Below are positions 6,772-12,649 of a stretch of DNA of 20,076 bases, in pieces; position 1 is the stretch's first letter; every line of letters begins with the position of its first letter. The notes beneath the pieces are model-generated. The model did no database searches, was not told the DNA's origin, and saw nothing but the letters and a program-made list of their open reading frames with translations. The stretch is from a bacterium. Its GTDB lineage: Bacteria; Patescibacteriota; Minisyncoccia; JACQLN01. The translations under genes and the position numbers were made by a program. The stretch is from the NCBI GenBank assembly GCA_030697855.1, contig JAUYOU010000051.1:1-20076 (forward strand), read 5' to 3'.

Positions 6772-7819
6772 TGAAATAAAAATAAAAGCAGTTATCGATA
6801 GTGAAAAAGAAATTTGGAATGGTTTTGTTTCAAAAAATTACCCGCCCGTAGGTGCTTTTATGGCGTCGTGGGAATGGGGTAATTTTCAAACTGCGCTGGG
6901 GCGAAAAACCGAGCGTTTTAAAATAAGTTTAAACGAAAATATAGTTGGTTTATTTACTTTGGTTTACTGTAACCTACCTTTAAAGCAAGTTTACGGTTAC
7001 AGCCCTCGGGGTCCGGTACTCGATATAAATTTTTTTAATACAACCGAAAAAATAGATGAACTTTTTAAATCGCTACAAGTTTGGGTTAAAGAAAATTTCC
7101 CACAGTTTATTTTTGTAAGATTTGAACCACCAATAAAAGAGAGATTTAAAATAAAGGGTCTAGCAGTTTCTTTTCCAGAATATTATGTTCAACCGCGCCA
7201 TAATTTAGCTATTAATTTAAATAAAACCGAAGAAGAAATTTTAGCCGAATTCCACCCGTCTAATAGAGCTAATGTTAGAAAAGCCGAAAGAAAGAACGTG
7301 ACCGTAGAAACAAAAGAATTCTTAAATACAGAGGAATTAAACCAGTTTTTTAATTTAGCTAAAGATACAAGCTACAGAAACAAAAACAAGCATATTTTCC
7401 CCAATATAGCTTATTTTGAAACTATACAAAAAATTGCACTTGGTGTTAAAGAAGCCAAGAACAATGAATTAGCCATATGCTTTTTTGTGGGTAAACACGA
7501 AGAAAGAATTGGGGCTATTAATATGGTTTTATTTTTTGGTGGTACTGCTACCTATTTGTTTGGTGCTTCGGCAACGTTAGAGCTTCCTTCTAAAATAACT
7601 ACTTATCTGCATTGGTATGGAATAAAAGAATCTAAAAAGATGGGTTTTAAATATTATGATCTTGGAGGCATAGACGAGAAGCTCTGGGTTTCGTTAACAA
7701 CGTTTAAAAGACGTTTTAAAGGAGAGGAGTTTGAATATATTGGCAATGTTGATGTGGTTACAAAGCCTGTGCTTTATAAATTATTCAACTTGGCCAGAAA
7801 AATAAAAAAATCACTATAA
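6761..7819 (+). CDS. FemAB-family peptidoglycan bridge peptidyltransferase
   Basis: 352 residues with the two-GNAT-fold layout of FemX/FemAB enzymes, which add amino acids from aminoacyl-tRNA to the lysine side chain of the peptidoglycan precursor. Visible blocks: WEWGNFQTALGRK (37-49), VYGYSPRGPV (77-86), the SNRANVRKAERKNV segment (167-180), the second-domain YDLGG (299-303) and FKRRFKG (315-321). There is no signal peptide, in keeping with action at the cytoplasmic face on lipid II. The long helical hairpin of some Fem proteins that contacts tRNA is not obvious. Its start lies inside the DUF192 gene. The number and identity of added residues cannot be predicted. Confidence 0.88.
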   Translation: MLNSEIKIKAVIDSEKEIWNGFVSKNYPPVGAFMASWEWGNFQTALGRKTERFKISLNENIVGLFTLVYCNLPLKQVYGYSPRGPVLDINFFNTTEKIDELFKSLQVWVKENFPQFIFVRFEPPIKERFKIKGLAVSFPEYYVQPRHNLAINLNKTEEEILAEFHPSNRANVRKAERKNVTVETKEFLNTEELNQFFNLAKDTSYRNKNKHIFPNIAYFETIQKIALGVKEAKNNELAICFFVGKHEERIGAINMVLFFGGTATYLFGASATLELPSKITTYLHWYGIKESKKMGFKYYDLGGIDEKLWVSLTTFKRRFKGEEFEYIGNVDVVTKPVLYKLFNLARKIKKSL

Positions 7820-7823
7820 AATC

Positions 7824-7847
7824 ACATCCGACAAACTCAGGGATGTT
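7824..7847. repeat. Convergent-gene hairpin, diverged member of the intergenic repeat
   Basis: ACATCC (7824-7829) pairs with GGATGT (7841-7846), and four T follow on the plus strand, so it can terminate FemAB transcription. Read on the minus strand it aligns with the hairpin at 18841-18865 at about 19 of 25 positions including the shared AGTTTGT loop, so I place it in the same repeat family with one gap. Confidence 0.5.
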
Positions 7848-8330
7848 TTAGCTGTTCTTTTTAACAAACGGAACTAAAATAACACTGGCGATTAAAGCGC
7901 CTACAGTGTTACTAATAAGATCTAGCCAAGTATCGTTCGCACTTTTGGCAAAAGAAAAGCTTAAATAATTTTGTAAAAAATATTCTAAAATTTCGTTAGC
8001 AGCACCCAAAGAGATTACAACCAAAAAACTAAAAGTAAAAAACTGGAAACGGCTAATTTGTAATTTTGTATTTTTAACCACCAAAAAACAAACAAGAAAG
8101 GTTATAAAACCTCCGCCAAATGTGTGCAAAATTCTATTGCTTAAATCTAAATCTTTTACGCTAAAGCTGGCGGTGAAAGCAACTAAACAGGAAATTAATA
8201 TATAAAATAAAGAAACAAAAGAAAATTCTTTAGACGAGGGGATCGTATTTTTAAAAAACAAAGGAAACAAATAAAACAAAAAAGAATAAACCAGAAAAAA
8301 TCCAAAAGTTATTAAAATTAAATATTCCAT
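7848..8330 (-). CDS. Small polytopic membrane protein, YjdF/DUF2238 or VanZ-like
   Basis: 160 residues with about five hydrophobic segments (near 3-24, 38-55, 70-86, 98-118, 138-156). Polar residues sit inside or beside the helices in a conserved-looking pattern: RILHTFGGG (66-74), ANEILEYF (111-118) and DTWLDLISNTVGA (133-145). A membrane-embedded His, Glu-x-x-Glu and Asp-x3-Asp-x3-Asn arrangement is what I associate with the YjdF/DUF2238 group and, more loosely, VanZ-like proteins; neither has an established activity. It begins only 3 bases after the pyrD stop, so it is the third cistron of the tRNA-Gln/pyrD transcript. Confidence 0.7.
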   Translation of the reverse strand: MEYLILITFGFFLVYSFLFYLFPLFFKNTIPSSKEFSFVSLFYILISCLVAFTASFSVKDLDLSNRILHTFGGGFITFLVCFLVVKNTKLQISRFQFFTFSFLVVISLGAANEILEYFLQNYLSFSFAKSANDTWLDLISNTVGALIASVILVPFVKKNS

Positions 8331-8333
8331 TTT

Positions 8334-9440
8334 TTAAGCCTTGGCACCAACTGCTTCTTTAATACTGTTATAACCGTCTCTTTTTAATAATGTAACCAGA
8401 TCTTTATTTATTACGCCTACTTGTTGTGGACCCATAAAAATCATACCAGTAATTAATTGCACCACTGATGCACCGGAAAGAATCTTTCTATAAGCATCTT
8501 CGGCAGTAAAAATTCCACCAACACCAATTAGCAAAAATCTATCGTGACATAATTTATAAGCAAAGCGCAATAATTGATTAGATTTTTCTTCTGTAGGTTT
8601 TCCGCTAAAACCACCTTTACCAGCTTTTTTAATTTCTTCGGTGTTAAAGGTTGGGTTTTTACGATCTTTGGCTAAGTTAGCAAATATTAAACCTTTTATA
8701 AAAGAAAAGGGGCTAGCTGTTTCTATAAGTTCTTTGGTTTCGGTTTCACTTTTCTCCAAAGGCATTTTAATAAACACAGGGCGTTTAATATTTAATTTTT
8801 CTAAACTAGTAAGGACTTGCTTTAAACCAGAATGGGAATCTAGTTTATTATTTAAGTTTTGAATATTAAGCAAATTAGGGCAACTTATATTTAGTTCATA
8901 ATAGTTAAAGTTATTAAAATTTTCGGCATCACGAAAACCACTAACTAAATTTTCTACCATATCTTCAAAACTGGAATATGGTTTATTTGTGGCTCCAATG
9001 CTTATGCCCAATAAATTGGTATTTGACCTTATAGTGCTTAAGACTTTAGTTACGCCTTTATTTTTAAAACCTTTGTTAACCAATAAAGATTTTGATTTTG
9101 GTAATCTACCAAGCATCGGTGGAGAATTACCTTCGTAGGCTTCATGTGTAAGCGTGCCTGCTGTGTTAAAGCCAAAACCAATACTGGGTAAAATTTCTAC
9201 TAAATCGGCATCATAATCAAACCCAGCAGAAAGCCCAATAGGGTTTTTAAAAGTTAAACCAACAAGATTTTGTTCTAAAATAAAATTATCGTACCGCCAA
9301 AGTTTAGCGATGAGAGTTTTAAAAAAACCTAAATTACCAAGTTTTTTACCAAACTTAAGAAAAGCTTCGTGGACGCTGTCGGCGGGAAACAAAAATAAAA
9401 CCTCTTTTACAATATTCCTATACAGAAACCCACTAAACAT
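8334..9440 (-). CDS. pyrD: Dihydroorotate dehydrogenase, class 2-like with class 1-type catalytic Cys
   Basis: 368 residues from ATG 9440. The N-terminal helices (YRNIVKEVLFLFPADSVHEA) and the core NPIGLSAGFDYDADL (66-80), GFGFNTAGTLTHEAYEGN and LPKSKSLLVNKGFKNKG follow class 2 (membrane, quinone-linked) enzymes. The catalytic loop reads ELNISCPN, with Cys187 where class 2 enzymes have Ser and class 1 enzymes have Cys. FMN-site elements IKMP, GGFSGKP and IGVGGIFTAEDA with VQLITGMIFMGP are present. It oxidises dihydroorotate to orotate in pyrimidine synthesis. The frame is open 31 codons further up, but that stretch is the tRNA-Gln gene, so I start at 9440, two bases after the tRNA. No other pyr gene is in the window. 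Confidence 0.92.
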   Translation of the reverse strand: MFSGFLYRNIVKEVLFLFPADSVHEAFLKFGKKLGNLGFFKTLIAKLWRYDNFILEQNLVGLTFKNPIGLSAGFDYDADLVEILPSIGFGFNTAGTLTHEAYEGNSPPMLGRLPKSKSLLVNKGFKNKGVTKVLSTIRSNTNLLGISIGATNKPYSSFEDMVENLVSGFRDAENFNNFNYYELNISCPNLLNIQNLNNKLDSHSGLKQVLTSLEKLNIKRPVFIKMPLEKSETETKELIETASPFSFIKGLIFANLAKDRKNPTFNTEEIKKAGKGGFSGKPTEEKSNQLLRFAYKLCHDRFLLIGVGGIFTAEDAYRKILSGASVVQLITGMIFMGPQQVGVINKDLVTLLKRDGYNSIKEAVGAKA

Positions 9441-9442
9441 AG

Positions 9443-9513
9443 CTGCGGGACCTGGATTCGAACCAAGATACTCGCCTTCAAAGGGCGATGTCCTACCATT
9501 AGACGATCCCGCA
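9443..9513 (-). tRNA. trnQ: tRNA-Gln (anticodon TTG)
   Basis: Read on the minus strand: a 7-bp acceptor stem TGCGGGA/TCCCGCA, D arm GTC...GAC with the loop TAATGGTAG, anticodon stem TCGCC/GGCGA with loop CTTTGAA giving anticodon TTG (reads CAA), and T arm CTTGG/CCAGG (one G-T pair) with loop TTCGAAT. The discriminator is G at 9443 and no CCA is encoded; the next bases are CT then the pyrD ATG. Confidence 0.95.
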
Positions 9514-9523
9514 ATATAAAGGT

Positions 9524-9552
9524 ATGATAGCAAGATAAGGTAGGATTTTCAA
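9524..9552 (-). promoter_or_regulatory. Promoter of tRNA-Gln/pyrD
   Basis: On the minus strand, -35 TTGAAA (9552-9547) and -10 TATCAT (9529-9524) are 17 bases apart. Transcription would start just upstream of the tRNA 5' end at 9513, so tRNA-Gln, pyrD and the small membrane-protein gene are expected on one transcript. Confidence 0.65.
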
Positions 9553-9582
9553 TATAAATTAGCAGTTCTTTATATCTCAAAA

Positions 9583-9590
9583 AAGGAGGA
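9583..9590 (+). promoter_or_regulatory. Shine-Dalgarno site deciding the start at 9598
   Basis: AAGGAGGA at 9583-9590 lies 7 bases before ATG 9598 and only one base before the alternative TTG at 9592. The spacing selects the ATG. Confidence 0.8.
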
Positions 9591-9597
9591 ATTGGTT

Positions 9598-10014
9598 ATG
9601 AGCGAAGTCATGGTTTCAGAAGAATATTGGTTGGATGAGTTCCTAAAAGAATTTCCTATAAAACCTTCTAGACCAATAGCGTTTTATGACAAGAAACGCG
9701 ATGCTATAGTATTTCAGCTTAGAGATTGCAGTGTTACCGAACACGAGATAGATGAAGATCCTATTATACTTCTTGAAGACAACCATCCCAAAGTAGGTCA
9801 AGAGCGTTTTATTGGTTTTGTAATAGAACATGCCGAAGATTTATTTAAAACCATTGAAGCGACTGGGCCAGAGATTTTGAAAAACGGTGCCAAATTACTT
9901 GATGTCTTAAAGGAAATGTTTAGGTTATATCCTAATCCAATAGCAGAAGCTGCCTTGGCTCAATTCGTTCCTTTCCTTAGGGAAACCGAAATTCAAATTT
10001 CTTTTCAGAACTAG
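9598..10014 (+). CDS. Small soluble protein with DUF2283-like N-terminal half
   Basis: 138 residues, soluble, acidic. Residues about 26-80 (IAFYDKKRDAIVFQLRD, then TEHEIDEDPIILLED and RFIGFVIEHAEDL) resemble the short DUF2283 beta-domain pattern of Y-D-x4-D-x-hydrophobic, a T-E-x-E-I-D strand, then an aspartate-rich turn and a G-hydrophobic-E-I/V-x-x-A helix. The match is loose. The rest (83-120) is helical with many Leu and Phe. No catalytic motif is visible, and I do not assign a function. It is monocistronic: a strong RBS upstream, a clean terminator 6 bases after the stop, the divergent tRNA-Gln/pyrD unit on one side and a convergent gene on the other. Confidence 0.75.
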   Translation: MSEVMVSEEYWLDEFLKEFPIKPSRPIAFYDKKRDAIVFQLRDCSVTEHEIDEDPIILLEDNHPKVGQERFIGFVIEHAEDLFKTIEATGPEILKNGAKLLDVLKEMFRLYPNPIAEAALAQFVPFLRETEIQISFQN

Positions 10015-10020
10015 AATAAC

Positions 10021-10050
10021 AAAAGACTCCCATAAAACGGAGTCTTTTTT
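10021..10050. terminator. Bidirectional rho-independent terminator
   Basis: AAAAGACTCC (10021-10030) pairs perfectly with GGAGTCTTTT (10039-10048) around an 8-base loop. Because the arm ends are A-rich on one side and T-rich on the other, it can serve both the plus-strand gene ending at 10014 and the convergent gene ending at 10058. Confidence 0.9.
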
Positions 10051-10057
10051 AATAAAT

Positions 10058-10312
10058 TTATTTTTTAAAATAATTATTAATAACAACATAGAGCCATACC
10101 GCAAGTACTGCCACTATGTTCCAAATAATAAAACCCGTAACAAACACTGCGGGAGTTATTATATTTGTACCAATATTAACTTCTGTATGAAGTGCATATT
10201 TCATAAACCAAGGACGCATACTCGGTACTAAAGCAATACCACCAAAACAAACCACATAAACAATACTAATCCACGAACAAATGATTTTGAGTGCTTGTGT
10301 TAAATTAATCAT
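10058..10312 (-). CDS. Small two-TM membrane protein, DUF5676-like
   Basis: 84 residues with two long hydrophobic segments (about 9-30 and 55-79) joined by a loop carrying WFMKYALHTEVNIG. The pattern VYVVCFGGIALVP, a short aromatic loop with F-M-x5-H, then a second TM ending IYN-like (VVINNYFKK) is what I associate with the DUF5676 family, which is often found beside copper/silver or other metal-efflux genes. The His and Met of the loop and Cys22 in TM1 could touch metal, but this is inference. It is divergent from the operator-controlled unit at 10436 and has its own consensus -10 (10340-10345), so the two promoters share one short intergenic region. Confidence 0.6.
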   Translation of the reverse strand: MINLTQALKIICSWISIVYVVCFGGIALVPSMRPWFMKYALHTEVNIGTNIITPAVFVTGFIIWNIVAVLAVWLYVVINNYFKK

Positions 10313-10339
10313 AAAGTTTTATTAAATAATAATATTTTC

Positions 10340-10345
10340 ATTATA
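10340..10345 (-). promoter_or_regulatory. -10 element of the divergent DUF5676-like gene
   Basis: A perfect TATAAT reads on the minus strand 27 bases before the ATG at 10312. The -35 at 17-base spacing is weak. Confidence 0.5.
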
Positions 10346-10378
10346 TACCTAATCTTTTACATAAGAAAAACTTGATTC

Positions 10379-10408
10379 TTGACTTAATACCCCCATAGGG
10401 TATATCAT
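10379..10408 (+). promoter_or_regulatory. Promoter of the metal-resistance unit
   Basis: -35 TTGACT at 10379-10384 and -10 TATCAT at 10403-10408, 18 bases apart (an alternative -10, TATATC at 10401, gives 16). The predicted leader before ATG 10436 is about 20 bases. The spacer is filled by the palindrome described next. Confidence 0.65.
10387..10403. promoter_or_regulatory. CsoR-type palindromic operator
   Basis: ATACCC (10387-10392), five bases CCATA, then GGGTAT (10398-10403): a 17-bp inverted repeat with G/C tracts, matching the known form of copper-sensing CsoR/RcnR-family operators (TACCC...GGGTA). Its position between -35 and -10 would let a bound repressor block RNA polymerase. No CsoR gene lies in the window. 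Confidence 0.7.
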
Positions 10409-10435
10409 TATTAAACTACTTAATTAGATCTATTA

Positions 10436-10828
10436 ATGAAAAACGCTTTTAAACAAGTCTTCGTTGTTTCTTCAATTCTTGCAATAGCAGGTGCTACCTT
10501 GTTCTGCGCTTTTTTCTCTATGTCATCTATGGACAATATGTTATCAAATCAAGACGGAATCATCTTGCATACTCTTCATGCAAAAGAATTAACACAAACC
10601 ATAACAACTTTAATTTCTCCATTTTCAATTATCTTTATACTTTTAGCTATAAGTTTAATAGCATTATCTTTCTTTCAAAAAATTGGACAATATTTACAAC
10701 TTAATATATTAAGTTATTCAAAGTGGAAGCACTGGAGTAACCTATGTAGTATAAATATAATTGAACCAGCCGTTAGAAGCTGGCTATCTTTGTTTGAAGT
10801 AAGTCCAAACTTTATAAAACCAACATAA
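10436..10828 (+). CDS. Small membrane protein, first gene of the metal island
   Basis: 130 residues, two hydrophobic segments (about 8-28 and 60-80). The first ends in a Cys/Met-rich patch, LFCAFFSMSSMDNM (22-35), followed by HTLHAKEL in the loop, so Cys, Met and His side chains cluster near the membrane surface. The C-terminal 50 residues are polar with several Trp and a Cys. I do not recognise a family. It is the first gene behind the CsoR-like operator, so metal-dependent expression and a role in metal handling are likely by context. The stop codon lies inside a 17-bp hairpin. There is no clear Shine-Dalgarno site before the ATG. Confidence 0.7.
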   Translation: MKNAFKQVFVVSSILAIAGATLFCAFFSMSSMDNMLSNQDGIILHTLHAKELTQTITTLISPFSIIFILLAISLIALSFFQKIGQYLQLNILSYSKWKHWSNLCSINIIEPAVRSWLSLFEVSPNFIKPT

Positions 10829-10862
10829 ACAACATTGTTTTAGCTATGTTGTTTATGTTGGT
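10819..10862. repeat. Perfect 17-bp inverted repeat over the stop codon
   Basis: ACCAACATAAACAACAT (10819-10835) is the exact reverse complement of 10846-10862, with a 10-base loop. It includes the last codons and TAA of the small membrane-protein gene. No T-run follows, so it is not a classic terminator by itself. Confidence 0.85.
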
Positions 10863-10892
10863 AAAATCCTTGTGTGATACAAGGATTTTTTT
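10863..10892 (+). terminator. Rho-independent terminator before the RND adaptor gene
   Basis: AAAATCCTTGT (10863-10873) pairs with ACAAGGATTTT (10879-10889), loop GTGAT, followed by more T to 10892. It abuts the preceding 17-bp hairpin and lies 33 bases before the adaptor ATG. Confidence 0.85.
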
Positions 10893-10925
10893 GTTAATTA
10901 AAAAATTATAAAAATATATAAACAA

Positions 10926-12638
10926 ATGAAAGAAAAATTAAAATATCTTGTACAAAAAATAAAACAACGCCATCCACGCACTCTTACTTTGCTATCCGCG
11001 CTGGTTCTATCGGTTATTGTGACTATTTTTATATTATTTTCCTTTATAAATAAAGCGGAAGTAACTAAAGCAGATAGTGAAGAAACAATCGCCCCTTATA
11101 ATCCTTTAAACGATACCTCTATTGTTGGGGTAGTGGATGCAGATGACAATAAATTAAATAATTCTTGGCCTGGAGAAATTATTTCTTCGGAAGTATCGCA
11201 AATACAACCTCAACGAGAAGGTGTAATTATCGACTGGAAAGTACGTATTGGAGATACTGTTTCGGCAGGAAAGGTTTTAGGAAAAATATCTGCCGCGCCA
11301 GCTACTCCCGAATTAATTAAAATGCTAGCCGAACAGGCCGAAGCAGCTAATCGATCTAAAGCGCAAGCGATTATTGCTGATGAGTTTTCATCCAAAGAGA
11401 AAAAGCGCCTTGATGCTTTAAAAAATGCTCTTAGTGGCAATAACACTTCAAGTTCTGATCTTTCTTTTATGGCGCTCGATGGTATGCGTAAAAAAGTGGC
11501 ATCCCAAAAAAGTACTGTTCGATCTTTTATAGAAAGAACACTTTCAAGCCATGTTAGTGTTCTGACCAATTTTACCGATTGGCGATATCTTCGTTTTGGT
11601 GGATTAAATCCACAATATGGAATTTATAGCCCAAACACTCAAAGCGCTTATGAAATTGCACTTCTTAAATTAGCCGATAAATTAAAAAATTCTACCGATT
11701 TACCCATAGAAGCTGCAGAAAATTACTTTTTGCTTGTAATACAACTCGCAAATAATTCTTCAAATTCTGCAGAAAATTCAGCTATAAACGAATTTAAATT
11801 ATCTGCTATCGAAGATCAAAAAGAATTTTTAGATATGCTTTCTGATTATAGAATGATTCAAGCCGAATTAGATGATAAAGAAACTGAATACAAAATTATG
11901 GTAAATGAAGGAGGATCAATGGTCGAAAAAGATAGGCTAATGGCACATGCAGAAGCAGATGCAGCAGAAGTAGCCTATAACACAGTGGCCAAAGAAATTA
12001 ACGGTGGATCATACATTATATCTCCGCGAGCAGGTACTGTATCGGCAATTTATAGAAAAATTGGCGATCTTGTTGATCCTACAATGCCAATTGCTGTTAT
12101 TTCTGGATTCAACGACAGCAATCTTATTGTAAGAATGAATATTCCAAATAATATTGTTAAACCTAAAAAGGGAGATGAAATTTCTGTTGTTCGTCCTGGA
12201 TTTCCAAGAGATATATATAAAGCCAAAATACTTGGTGTTGGTACTACCCTTAACGAATCTGGTTCGTATATGGCTGATGCTGTTCTTATCGATAAAGTTA
12301 ATTGGCCGGCTGGAGCATCAGTGCGTGTTATTGCTCCAGAAGATTCAAGTACTCCTGTTATTAAACTTTCCTCAATTTTATGGAACGAAGAAGGCTTGCC
12401 TTATATGTTTGGCATATCCGAAGGAGGTAGGATATTTATTAAAAAAATAACTATTGGTCGAACTCTTGGCACATCAGTAGAAATATATAGCGGAATTAAA
12501 AATGGCGATCGCTATTTAATAAGCCCAACACCCGACATTAAAGAAAATATGTTGCTCGAAGACATATTACCCAAAGAAAGTAATGTAGATCCTTCTGATA
12601 AAAAAGACAAAGAATCGATGGGTGGAATGGAAATGTAA
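10926..12638 (+). CDS. RND efflux periplasmic adaptor (HlyD/CusB-type MFP)
   Basis: 570 residues. TM anchor at about 21-41. The first half of the lipoyl-like domain is at 86-123 (SQIQPQREGVIIDWKVRIGD, TVSAGKVLGKI) and the second at 360-393 (SYIISPRAGTVSAIYRKIGD). Between them lies a long helical region (about 128-358), larger than the usual hairpin, with an unusual central segment FTDWRYLRFGGLNPQYG. Beta-barrel and membrane-proximal domains follow (about 398-545). The tail ends MGGMEM, so three Met lie in the last six residues, a possible metal-binding end. It connects the RND pump to the cell exterior or an outer channel. It is 11 bases upstream of the pump gene. Expression must either read through the terminator before it or start at a weak A/T-rich promoter near 10891-10920. 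Confidence 0.88.
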   Translation: MKEKLKYLVQKIKQRHPRTLTLLSALVLSVIVTIFILFSFINKAEVTKADSEETIAPYNPLNDTSIVGVVDADDNKLNNSWPGEIISSEVSQIQPQREGVIIDWKVRIGDTVSAGKVLGKISAAPATPELIKMLAEQAEAANRSKAQAIIADEFSSKEKKRLDALKNALSGNNTSSSDLSFMALDGMRKKVASQKSTVRSFIERTLSSHVSVLTNFTDWRYLRFGGLNPQYGIYSPNTQSAYEIALLKLADKLKNSTDLPIEAAENYFLLVIQLANNSSNSAENSAINEFKLSAIEDQKEFLDMLSDYRMIQAELDDKETEYKIMVNEGGSMVEKDRLMAHAEADAAEVAYNTVAKEINGGSYIISPRAGTVSAIYRKIGDLVDPTMPIAVISGFNDSNLIVRMNIPNNIVKPKKGDEISVVRPGFPRDIYKAKILGVGTTLNESGSYMADAVLIDKVNWPAGASVRVIAPEDSSTPVIKLSSILWNEEGLPYMFGISEGGRIFIKKITIGRTLGTSVEIYSGIKNGDRYLISPTPDIKENMLLEDILPKESNVDPSDKKDKESMGGMEM

Positions 12639-12649
12639 TAAATAAAAAT

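Noticed and set aside
9441..9533. Upstream extension of the pyrD reading frame to 9533
   Set aside because: The extra 31 codons are translated from the tRNA-Gln gene and have no family counterpart; the ATG at 9440 fits the PyrD N-terminus.
9592..9597. TTG start of the DUF2283-like gene
   Set aside because: Only one base separates it from the Shine-Dalgarno site; the ATG at 9598 has proper spacing.
10891..10920. TTGTTA...TATATA as a promoter for the RND adaptor
   Set aside because: The spacing is 18 bases and the region is almost pure A/T, so such matches arise by chance; kept only as a possibility in the adaptor entry.
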